From: an uncultured Clostridia bacterium
GTDB taxonomy: Bacteria; Bacillota; Clostridia; Christensenellales; UBA1242
Direction of reading: 5' to 3'
NCBI GenBank assembly: GCA_947631875.1
Contig: CANRMV010000034.1
Span: 1 to 9,396 of the forward strand
Length of the DNA stretch: 9,396 nucleotides
A program made the translations under genes and the position numbers. Positions 1 through 6,049 of the stretch are shown here, piece after piece. The notes beneath the pieces are model-generated. The model was not told the origin of the DNA and ran no database searches. It worked only from the letters and a program-made list of their open reading frames with translations. Each line of letters starts with the position of its first letter. Position 1 is the first letter of the stretch.

Positions 1-23
1 CATTGCATAATACACCATATATA

Positions 24-686
24 TTATTTTATTTTGGATAAGATTTCTTTTTGTTCTTTTGTCACTCTGTAACTTTCTAGGGCTTTTGAGATGGCTCTTC
101 TTTTTATAAACTCATCTTGTGTTTTTTCAATTTGCTTCTCTGCAAGTGGAAAATTTATTGTGCAAAGTTCGGCATAAAACCATGCGGTTGCCATTTTCAC
201 ATAATAATCTTGGCAGGTGATTTTTTGCAAGTTTTTTAAAATTTCTTCAAGCTTATTTGATTTGATAAAGAATTTCATCAGTCCCAAAATTCCAGCGCGA
301 ACATAAAATTCTCTGTTGTCTTTTAATAGATTTGAAAACTTTTTGTAGGCGGCGGGTGTGTTTAACATTTTTAGGCTTGGAACTATGCAGTCACAAGTGC
401 ACCAATTATCTATGAAGGGCAAAACGTTGTCAAGATATTCCATTTGCTCGTGCTCGTTTTTAATTTCGCCGGCAGCAAAGCCATACAGCAAAATTTCTTC
501 GTGGCAACAAGTGGGCGAAAGTTCAATGTATTCTGGCTCAATTTCTTTTGCATATTTTCTCAAAATTGGAAGCCTAACGCCAATAATTTCATGTTGTGAT
601 TTTATAAATTTCCTATTAAAATTTGCATAACCCAAATCGGCATTTTCTTTCAAAAATTTTTGTATGTTTTGCACTTTGAACTCCAC
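24..686 (-). CDS. AlkD-like DNA alkylation repair protein (HEAT-like repeat glycosylase family)
   Basis: 220 residues of helical-repeat protein matching the COG4912/AlkD family, which excises N3- and N7-alkylated purines by base excision in the cytoplasm. Family landmarks seen: 'IIGVRLP' (34-40), 'DNWCTCD' (93-99) with W95 and D99 at the positions of the family's aromatic and catalytic Asp residues, R130 in 'FYVRAGILGLMK', 'YYVKMATAWFYAE' (161-173) with W169, and the C-terminal 'KALESYRVT'. The length suits the shorter Firmicutes branch. The listed GTG start overlaps the last base of the upstream transporter stop (TAGTG). A second GTG at 674 has GGAG six bases upstream and is at least as good a start, giving 216 residues. 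It is the last gene of the marR-ABC operon. Family assignment is strong; whether this branch has true glycosylase activity is not shown by sequence. Confidence 0.88.
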   Translation of the reverse strand: MEFKVQNIQKFLKENADLGYANFNRKFIKSQHEIIGVRLPILRKYAKEIEPEYIELSPTCCHEEILLYGFAAGEIKNEHEQMEYLDNVLPFIDNWCTCDCIVPSLKMLNTPAAYKKFSNLLKDNREFYVRAGILGLMKFFIKSNKLEEILKNLQKITCQDYYVKMATAWFYAELCTINFPLAEKQIEKTQDEFIKRRAISKALESYRVTKEQKEILSKIK

Positions 687-2980
687 TATTCTCGGCGCAA
701 ACTTTCAACAGGGTCAAGTTTGGATGCTTTATTTGCTGGATACAAGCCGGACAGCATGCTGATGAAGATTGCAACACCCATGCCAACTGCGAAATACCAC
801 CATCTATATGTGATAGGGGCAAGCCCAATCGTGCTGTTTAAGGTGAGCACAACAACTAGGGTTAGGATTAAGTTGAATATTATTCCAAAAATTCCACTCA
901 GCACTCCCACAAGGAAACTTTCCGATGTGAATATTCGGCGTATATCTTTTCTTCTTGCACCGATTGATTTCAACACGCCAATTTCTTTTGTTCTTTCAGT
1001 TACGCTCATGTAAAGCACAACCAAAATCATCATGGCTGAAACAAGAAGGGAGATAAGTGAAATTACAATCAAACTTGTGCCGATGACGCTTGTCATACTT
1101 CTGAACATTCCAGCAAGTTGTTCTTCGATTGAGCCTGTGAATTGATCCTTATAATATGTGTTAAGATATTCATTTATTGCTGCAACAATTTTTTCATTCC
1201 CTGTTTGAATGTAGAGAGCATTTGATCCAAAATATTCCTCCGCACCTTTTTCTTTGAAAAGTTGTTGAAGAAAATCATAGTCAATATACATTACATTGAA
1301 GCCAGCCATAACTGAGGTGTCCATAATTCCTGTGATTTTAATTTTTTCTCTTGTGCTGCCTGTTGAATAGTCGCTGAATGTCAATGGGATACCTTTTGGA
1401 TTTTCGGCTGTTGGTGGAATTTTGAGGTAAATTTTCACTTCGCTGCCAATAACTTCTGTTTTTGTTTCGGCTTTTTCAAACATTTGCTTAACGCCAGCGG
1501 TGAACATTACTCCACCTTTTGATGTTGCCATTTCACCCTCACTTACATTGTTTTTTGAGTAAAATGGTGGGATTGTGTATAAGTAAATTATGCCGTCATA
1601 AGCGCCGCCACTCTCGGTGATTTTTTTAAGGTCGGGCTCATCGATTAGGGCGTTGTCTTTTGTCCAAGTGTTTTCTGGGTCGAATAAAACTTTTCCGTCA
1701 AAAAGTGCTGCCATAACTTGAAGTCCGCGCGTTAGGGTTGCTTGGTTTTTGTCGATTGTTCCGTCAACTTGCTTTCCGTCTGTTACTGTAAAATTGAAAC
1801 CTTTTTCTTTTAAGTAGGCGTTAAGTCCCATAAGTTCGGTTTCACCGTCTTGGACATCGTTCACATTTCCATTCATAAGCACTTCAATTTCTCTGTCGGT
1901 GAATGGCTTAAATTGCATCATGTCAGTTATGTTTTGAGCGCTCTTTTTGATTGTGACAATGGTTGGATCGGAATACGATTTCATGGTGTCATCAATAAAG
2001 TCGGTTATGCCGCTTGAAAAACACATCATAAGTATCAAACTTCCAATTCCAATCGCAACGCCAATGGACATCAATATGTTTTTGGTTTTGCTTGCCCACA
2101 TATTATGGAAGGACAGGCGTATTGCTTGCCACAAAGAAAGATTTTGTTTGTCTTTGAAATTTCTGAAATTCCTCTTTGTTTTTTTATCTTCTGCCTTTTC
2201 TGCCGTTTTTTGAGCAAATTTTTGGTCGATGCTCACTTCTTCCTGAGGCGATTCTTGTTCTTTTTTAACATCCTCTTTTGGAGCATTTTTAACATAGTTT
2301 TCGTTTTTGCGGTCACCTATTATTTTGCCGTCTGAAATTTCAACAACTCTTGAGGAAACAGAGGCAACTTTTTCACTATGCGTAACCATGATAACAAGTT
2401 TTCCGCTGTCGGCAATCTCTTTCAAGATTTCCAAAATCTGCATAGATGTTCCACTGTCAAGTGCCCCGGTTGGCTCATCCGCAATGATGATTTCAGGGTC
2501 ATTTATCAGCGCTCTCGCAATGGCTACACGCTGTTTTTGTCCGCCAGAAAGTTGAGTTGGCTTTTTCTTTAATTGGTCGGCAAGCCCAACTCTTTTTAAA
2601 ATGGTTGTGGCTCGTTCAACTTTTTCTTTTTCGCTGACATTTGAAAGGGTGAGGGCAAGGGTGACATTGTCCAATATTGAAAGGTGGGAGATGAGGTTGA
2701 AAGATTGAAAAACGAAACCAACATGGTTTTTACGATATTTGTCAAGTTCTTTGTCAGTTAGTTTTGACAAATTTTGTCCGCCAGCAATTATGCCGCCAGA
2801 AAAATCACTGTCAAGCCCGCCAATCAAGTTCATAAGCGTGGATTTTCCGCTGCCGCTTTCGCCCACTATGGACACAAGTTCACCTTTGTCAAACTCCACA
2901 TTTACATCATACAGTGCTTGGAAATTTTCTTTGTTTGATAGTTTATAGAATTTGTTTACATGTATAAGTTTAAGTTCCAT
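686..2980 (-). CDS. MacB-type ABC transporter, fused ATPase and permease
   Basis: 764 residues. The N-terminal ATPase has Walker A GESGSGKST (40-48), Q-loop VFQSFNL (90-96), signature LSGGQKQR (144-151), Walker B IIIADEP (164-170), D-loop ALDS and H201. This is the LolD/MacB/FtsE class. A charged Lys/Glu-rich linker (about 225-280) leads to one membrane helix (about 300-325), a large extracytoplasmic MacB_PCD-like domain, and three C-terminal helices with the FtsX-family motif 'TERTKEIGVLKSIGARRKDI'. MacB proteins are mechanotransmission pumps for peptides, antibiotics or lipoproteins rather than classical channels. No MacA-type adaptor gene is adjacent. ATG at 2980 has AGGAGGG four bases away (2984-2990), overlapping the stop of the upstream MarR gene, so translation is probably coupled. 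The substrate is unknown; linkage to MarR and AlkD suggests a toxic compound, which is inference. Confidence 0.93.
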   Translation of the reverse strand: MELKLIHVNKFYKLSNKENFQALYDVNVEFDKGELVSIVGESGSGKSTLMNLIGGLDSDFSGGIIAGGQNLSKLTDKELDKYRKNHVGFVFQSFNLISHLSILDNVTLALTLSNVSEKEKVERATTILKRVGLADQLKKKPTQLSGGQKQRVAIARALINDPEIIIADEPTGALDSGTSMQILEILKEIADSGKLVIMVTHSEKVASVSSRVVEISDGKIIGDRKNENYVKNAPKEDVKKEQESPQEEVSIDQKFAQKTAEKAEDKKTKRNFRNFKDKQNLSLWQAIRLSFHNMWASKTKNILMSIGVAIGIGSLILMMCFSSGITDFIDDTMKSYSDPTIVTIKKSAQNITDMMQFKPFTDREIEVLMNGNVNDVQDGETELMGLNAYLKEKGFNFTVTDGKQVDGTIDKNQATLTRGLQVMAALFDGKVLFDPENTWTKDNALIDEPDLKKITESGGAYDGIIYLYTIPPFYSKNNVSEGEMATSKGGVMFTAGVKQMFEKAETKTEVIGSEVKIYLKIPPTAENPKGIPLTFSDYSTGSTREKIKITGIMDTSVMAGFNVMYIDYDFLQQLFKEKGAEEYFGSNALYIQTGNEKIVAAINEYLNTYYKDQFTGSIEEQLAGMFRSMTSVIGTSLIVISLISLLVSAMMILVVLYMSVTERTKEIGVLKSIGARRKDIRRIFTSESFLVGVLSGIFGIIFNLILTLVVVLTLNSTIGLAPITYRWWYFAVGMGVAIFISMLSGLYPANKASKLDPVESLRRE

Positions 2981-2988
2981 TTTCCCTC

Positions 2989-3384
2989 CTATTGATTTCT
3001 TTTTGAATTTTCAATAAGTTTATCCAAAACTTTTGCAAAAGTTTGTTTTTCCGCATCAGTTACGCCTTCAAACATTTTTTCAAGCAAATTTTCTTTGCAT
3101 TTGACGGCATTTTTTGCATATTCAACACCTTTTTCGGTTAGAATTATGCTTTTGCCAACCTTAACCAGCCCGCGCAACTGCATTTTCAAAAGTGTTCGGC
3201 TTGTGTGAGCCTTGTTGCAATGGGCAAGTGCGGACAACTCTTGCTGAGATTTGATTTCGTTGTTTAATAAAATTTCCGCAAACACAGCAAATGACGAGCA
3301 CAATTCACTGTTTTCACTCATATTTTTTTCATATATTTTTTTTATGAGAAGAATACGGTTTATGTCAAGAAATTCCTTTTGCAT
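2989..3384 (-). CDS. MarR-family winged-helix transcriptional regulator
   Basis: 131 residues, within the usual MarR size. A winged helix-turn-helix is visible: 'KSQQELSALAHCNKAHTSRTLLKMQLRGLV' spans the two DNA-contact helices (about 42-71), then the wing 'KVGKSIILTEKGVEYA'. Flanking helices at both ends would form the dimer interface. Such proteins are usually ligand-responsive repressors of their own operon. First gene of an operon with the ABC transporter (8 bp downstream) and AlkD-like gene. The ATG has a strong GGAGGGA (3387-3393); the same GGAGGGAAAATG leader precedes the transporter gene, balancing their translation. A TTGACT-17-TATACT promoter and an inverted repeat at the predicted transcription start fit autorepression. 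The ligand is unknown. A single Cys near the DNA-recognition helix ('AHCNKAH') and another in 'ELCSSF' could allow redox sensing, but this is speculation. Confidence 0.88.
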   Translation of the reverse strand: MQKEFLDINRILLIKKIYEKNMSENSELCSSFAVFAEILLNNEIKSQQELSALAHCNKAHTSRTLLKMQLRGLVKVGKSIILTEKGVEYAKNAVKCKENLLEKMFEGVTDAEKQTFAKVLDKLIENSKRNQ

Positions 3385-3403
3385 TTTCCCTCCAAGTGTC
3401 TTT

Positions 3404-3417
3404 GTTGACTACTCAAC
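3404..3417. promoter_or_regulatory. Candidate MarR operator (inverted repeat over transcription start)
   Basis: GTTGA-CTAC-TCAAC is a perfect 5-bp inverted repeat with a 4-bp spacer. It covers the predicted start of transcription (about 3415) of the marR operon, where a repressor would block initiation. MarR dimers typically bind such short palindromes. A second TCAA-TAAT-TTGA inverted repeat (3447-3458) overlaps the -35 box. Assignment is by position and symmetry only. Confidence 0.5.
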
Positions 3418-3421
3418 TGAG

Positions 3422-3450
3422 AGTATAACATATTTGAACAAAATAGTCAA
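3422..3450 (-). promoter_or_regulatory. SigA-type promoter of the marR-ABC-alkD operon
   Basis: On the minus strand, -35 TTGACT (3445-3450), 17-bp spacer, and -10 TATACT (3422-3427) preceded by TG one base upstream (extended -10). The start would be near 3415, giving a leader of about 30 nt with the strong Shine-Dalgarno. The same hexamers and spacing occur before lgt. Confidence 0.8.
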
Positions 3451-3482
3451 TAATTTGAGCAATAAATAAATTATAAAAAAAT

Positions 3483-3511
3483 TTGAAATTTTGTTTTCTT
3501 TGTGCTATAAT
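3483..3511 (+). promoter_or_regulatory. SigA-type promoter of the metal exporter gene
   Basis: -35 TTGAAA (3483-3488), 17-bp spacer, perfect -10 TATAAT (3506-3511) with an upstream TG (3503-3504). The start near 3518 leaves a leader of about 15 nt. This rules out the in-frame TTG at 3491, which lies inside the promoter, as the start codon. Confidence 0.85.
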
Positions 3512-3532
3512 AAGAAAACTTTTGAGGGGATT

Positions 3533-4483
3533 ATGAAAGAAATCTTTGCAGCAAGTTTATATGATGCGGTTTTGGACACTTTGAAAGTGCTTCCAATCCT
3601 TTTTCTTGCGTATCTTTTGGTTTCTTACATCTCTCATGATCACAAACACAAGTTCAGCCACTTTTTGTCTAAGAAAAATAAGGCAAGTGTGTTTTATGCA
3701 TCTTGCTTGGGGTGCGTGCCACAATGCGGATTTTCATCTGTGATTGCGGATTTATATTCAGAAAGAAAAGTGACGATTGGAACGCTTATTGCAGTGTTTA
3801 TTGCCACTTCTGATGAGGCCTTGCCAATCATGGTTTCAAACACAAACAAAATTGTTGACCTTTTGATTTTGATTGGTGTGAAAGTGGCTTTGGCTATTAT
3901 TTGGGGCTACGCGATTGATTTTGCCATGCTGCTTTTCAAAAAGCGTTCTAACAAAAATGTGGAGGTGACTTTTTCCTCTGACGAGCCAGAGCATCATTTT
4001 CACGAATGCGGGCATATTCACACCGACCATTGCGAGCACGGACATGAGGATTGTTGCGTGGACAATGTGTTTATTGATGCAATCGCGCACACATTTTCCA
4101 TTGCCATCTATATTTTTGTGGCAACCTTCATTTTGAATATGATTGTGTCCTGCATAGACATTTCTGCACTTCAAAACTTTTTAAACACAAATATATATTT
4201 GCAAATTGTGCTTGCAAGTTTGATTGGGCTTATTCCAAATTGTGCTTCGTCTGTGCTTTTGGTGGAACTTTATATGGGGGTTGCTGTTTCGGGGCAAGTT
4301 GTTCAAATTTTAAGTTTTCCAGCACTTGTTGCAGGGCTAACTGCGGGGGCAGGTGTTGGGCTTATAATTTTGTTTGCAAGAAATAGAAAGCACCTATTAG
4401 AAAATTTGGGCGTGCTTTTGCTTCAATTTTTGATCGGCTTAATTTCGGGTTTTGTGGTTTTTGGCTTTACACTGCTCTTTTAA
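3533..4483 (+). CDS. Predicted heavy-metal exporter, ArsP_2 / 'putative manganese transporter' family
   Basis: 316 residues from the ATG at 3533, which follows GAGGGG by three bases; the in-frame TTG at 3491 falls in the promoter. Roughly ten hydrophobic helices in two halves. Each half carries a related motif: 'CLGCVPQCGFSSVIADLY' (58-75; C58, C61, C65) and 'IPNCASSVLLVELY' (about 234-247; C237), an internal repeat typical of the family known as the 10TM putative heavy-metal exporter and also annotated as arsenic efflux or manganese transporter. 'IATSDEALPI' follows the first motif. Between the halves is a soluble loop with a dense metal-ligand cluster (154-175): eight His and four Cys, plus acidic residues. 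Role inferred: export of a divalent metal or metalloid at the plasma membrane. Monocistronic, divergent from the marR operon. The actual ion cannot be read from sequence. Confidence 0.85.
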   Translation: MKEIFAASLYDAVLDTLKVLPILFLAYLLVSYISHDHKHKFSHFLSKKNKASVFYASCLGCVPQCGFSSVIADLYSERKVTIGTLIAVFIATSDEALPIMVSNTNKIVDLLILIGVKVALAIIWGYAIDFAMLLFKKRSNKNVEVTFSSDEPEHHFHECGHIHTDHCEHGHEDCCVDNVFIDAIAHTFSIAIYIFVATFILNMIVSCIDISALQNFLNTNIYLQIVLASLIGLIPNCASSVLLVELYMGVAVSGQVVQILSFPALVAGLTAGAGVGLIILFARNRKHLLENLGVLLLQFLIGLISGFVVFGFTLLF

Positions 4484-4485
4484 AA

Positions 4486-4575
4486 TTGCAACATAAAAAA
4501 GAATGCTGCAAAAGAATTGCAGCAAGAAAGATTGCAAAACATTTGCAATATTGCCTTTTAAAGTTGCAAGTTTTT
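4486..4575. repeat. Palindromic TTGCAA array between convergent genes
   Basis: The gap holds two adjacent perfect hairpins: TGCTGCAA/TTGCAGCA (4504-4511 with 4517-4524, 5-nt loop) and ATTGCAAA/TTTGCAAT (4531-4538 with 4542-4549, 3-nt loop). Outside them, TTGCAAC (4486-4492) pairs with GTTGCAA (4563-4569), so the RNA could form a three-way junction in either direction. All arms share the self-complementary word TTGCAA or TTGCAG. A T5 run follows at 4571-4575 on the plus strand. It probably serves as a shared terminator region. Confidence 0.6.
4494..4524 (-). terminator. Intrinsic terminator of the lgt operon (minus strand)
   Basis: Read on the minus strand, the 8-bp perfect stem TGCTGCAA/TTGCAGCA is followed by TTCTTTTTTA, a normal stem plus U-tract. 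It lies about 50 bases after the stop of the FakA-like gene. The plus-strand exporter has only the weaker AT-rich hairpin or the outer stem plus T5 for termination. Confidence 0.6.
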
Positions 4576-4825
4576 AGCCATTAAGGCCGTTTGCTTGGCG
4601 CTCCATGTTTTCAACAACGATGTCTTGAATGTCACCAAGACTGTCGCAATATTCCAAAACTTTCCAAGGTGTGTTTGTGTGGAAATGCAAACGCAACATT
4701 TCGTCGTCTCCAACAACAAGCAAGCAGTCGCCTTCAATGTTTTTTGTGATGTAATCTCTCACTTTTTCATCTGAAAGATTTTTTCCTTCCACAAGTAGTT
4801 GGGTGTCAAATTTGTATTCAATCAT
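4574..4825 (-). CDS. Free-standing FakA/YloV middle-domain protein
   Basis: 83 residues from the ATG at 4825, whose AAGGAG (4832-4837) overlaps the TAA of the upstream DivIVA-like gene. A longer reading in the same frame from 4867 has no such site and runs into the upstream gene. The sequence matches only the central domain of FakA (YloV, 'DAK phosphatase'), the ATP-dependent fatty-acid kinase subunit of Firmicutes: 'FDTQLLVEGKNLSDEKVRDYI', then 'VVGDDEMLRLHFHTNTPWKVLEYCDSLGDIQDIVVENMERQ', equivalent to the family's 'VVGDDE..KVHVHTN.PGKVLEYA..GE...I.IENMREQ'. The HxH pair is kept. The N-terminal DhaL nucleotide-binding domain and the C-terminal domain are absent, so it cannot be a kinase by itself. 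It may bind FakB, a fatty acid or a metal, or modulate a full FakA elsewhere; this is inference. Last gene of the lgt operon. Confidence 0.82.
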   Translation of the reverse strand: MIEYKFDTQLLVEGKNLSDEKVRDYITKNIEGDCLLVVGDDEMLRLHFHTNTPWKVLEYCDSLGDIQDIVVENMERQANGLNG

Positions 4826-4835
4826 GTTTTTCTCC

Positions 4836-5468
4836 TTAGTTTTGATTTGCTTGATTGTAAAAATCAAAGGCTTTCATAATTTCTTCCAAATCGTCAGTTG
4901 GGTTTAGGGCTTCTTCAAAACTGAAACCGCTTTCGCTGACAGGATAGTCTTTTAATGTTTTGTTTGTTGGAATGCGAACCTCTTTTGGAGTTTGAGGCGT
5001 TTTTTTATAGTCCTGCATTTTTGTTAAAAGCAAACGCATACTGTCGTTATCAGAATAAATTGGGCGGGTGATGTTTGACATTTTATCATAGTTTTCTTTG
5101 AAACTTTGAACAATTCTTGTGAACTCTGTCATGATGTCCTCAAAGTTTTGGTCGCGTCTTAGTTGGGGAAACCTGGTGTTGAGTTCTTTCAGCAAAATTT
5201 CAACTTTGTCCATGATGAGTTTGTTGAAATTTTTTGAGCCCTCTTCTTGAAACTTTTTTGCTTTTTCAATGACATTCAGAGCATTCAAAATGTTTTTTTC
5301 TTTGTTCTCAATTTCAACTCTCTCATTCTTAACATCCAAAAGTCGTTTTTCGCTGTCTAGAACTTTCAGTTTCTCTTCCATCAGTTTTGCTTCATAGGAA
5401 GTTTTCATCCTTTGAATAAAACTGTCAACTTCAACTTTGTTATATCCGTTTGGCTCTTCTGAAAACAT
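4836..5468 (-). CDS. DivIVA-domain coiled-coil protein
   Basis: 210 residues. The N-terminus ('FSEEPNGYNKVEVDSFIQRMKTSYEAKL') carries the DivIVA/GpsB signature: a short hydrophobic lead, 'GY...EVD.FI', then a start of coiled coil. Residues about 28-100 are rich in Glu, Lys and Leu heptads; the C-terminal part (about 150-210) is polar and probably unstructured. DivIVA proteins sense curved membrane and recruit division, wall-synthesis or chromosome factors. At 210 residues it is longer than GpsB, nearer DivIVA, but the tail is not recognisable. Start choice: ATG at 5468 has GGAG six bases upstream. The ATG at 5474 overlaps the upstream stop as ATGA but abuts the GGAG with no spacing. It sits between a membrane-protein gene and the FakA-like gene, so is coupled to envelope functions. 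It may be a paralogue, not the main DivIVA. Confidence 0.72.
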   Translation of the reverse strand: MFSEEPNGYNKVEVDSFIQRMKTSYEAKLMEEKLKVLDSEKRLLDVKNERVEIENKEKNILNALNVIEKAKKFQEEGSKNFNKLIMDKVEILLKELNTRFPQLRRDQNFEDIMTEFTRIVQSFKENYDKMSNITRPIYSDNDSMRLLLTKMQDYKKTPQTPKEVRIPTNKTLKDYPVSESGFSFEEALNPTDDLEEIMKAFDFYNQANQN

Positions 5469-5470
5469 AT

Positions 5471-6025
5471 TCATCTCCGTTTAAAGTGTAGGAACATTTC
5501 CAATACTAATAATACCAAAAAAGGAACAACAAATGCAATAAAAATTGAGGTAGAAATAAAATTTTTTGCTAGAAGCAGGCTGTAAAGGCTGACGAAAAAA
5601 ATCGAAAAAGCAAGAATAAGGTGCAAGGATTGTTTGCAAAAGATGTAAGTGACAACTGAGGCAAGAATAAAAGCAAGGCAAATAAAAAAGGCGGCATAGG
5701 AACTTGTGTTTGTGTAAATGAAGATAAATCCAACCGTGCCAATGCCCGTTAGGAGGCTGCCAAAATAGAGGCTGCTGTCAAGGCCGAACAAAAAACCTTT
5801 TATAAGTTCAAACACTCCCAAGAAAAGACAAAATCCAAAGAACCACAAAGGTGGATTTTTAAGAACAAAAATACAAACAAAAATAAAAGCAAAAAACGCC
5901 CACGAAAACAAGAGGGCGCTTGACCGCAAAATAAGACTTTTTTTAATCCCAAAAACTCTTCCATTCATATTTTGATTATTAACAGAAAAATTGGGTTTTA
6001 TGCTCAAAAGTGTGTTTTTTAACAC
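5471..6025 (-). CDS. Six-helix integral membrane protein, unknown function
   Basis: 184 residues; I do not recognise the family. After a polar N-terminus (1-34) come about six hydrophobic helices (roughly 36-55, 59-80, 85-105, 109-129, 134-153, 157-179) with short loops and a basic end 'HFKRR', giving a predicted plasma-membrane protein. No catalytic motif, signal-peptidase site or transporter signature is visible. The reading frame opens with GTG at 6025, 24 bp after the lgt stop, but no Shine-Dalgarno is seen there; an ATG at 5968 (residue 20) is the alternative and also lacks a clear site, so the start is uncertain. Its stop overlaps the first possible start of the DivIVA-like gene (ATGA). 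Operon position suggests a role with Lgt and the DivIVA-like protein at the envelope. Confidence 0.7.
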   Translation of the reverse strand: MLKNTLLSIKPNFSVNNQNMNGRVFGIKKSLILRSSALLFSWAFFAFIFVCIFVLKNPPLWFFGFCLFLGVFELIKGFLFGLDSSLYFGSLLTGIGTVGFIFIYTNTSSYAAFFICLAFILASVVTYIFCKQSLHLILAFSIFFVSLYSLLLAKNFISTSIFIAFVVPFLVLLVLEMFLHFKRR

Positions 6026-6049
6026 ATTTTTTCACTTTTTTTTGCATTT

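Noticed and set aside
1..23. Terminator or start of a next gene after the AlkD-like gene
   Set aside because: Only 23 AT-rich bases are visible; a CAT at 1-3 could be a minus-strand ATG but nothing beyond it can be read.
660..1013. Plus-strand frame opposite the ABC permease C-terminus
   Set aside because: Antisense to a strongly supported FtsX-family domain with no independent signals.
3491..3532. TTG-initiated 14-residue extension of the metal exporter
   Set aside because: It lies within the -35/-10 spacer and -10 of a near-perfect promoter, so would not be transcribed; ATG at 3533 has a good GAGGGG.
3836..4174. Minus-strand frame with many His and Cys inside the exporter gene
   Set aside because: Antisense shadow of the metal-binding loop; no ribosome site and no recognised domain.
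4826..4867. 14-residue N-terminal extension of the FakA-like protein from 4867
   Set aside because: No ribosome site, and it overlaps the end of the DivIVA-like gene; ATG at 4825 has AAGGAG at correct spacing and begins the recognised domain.
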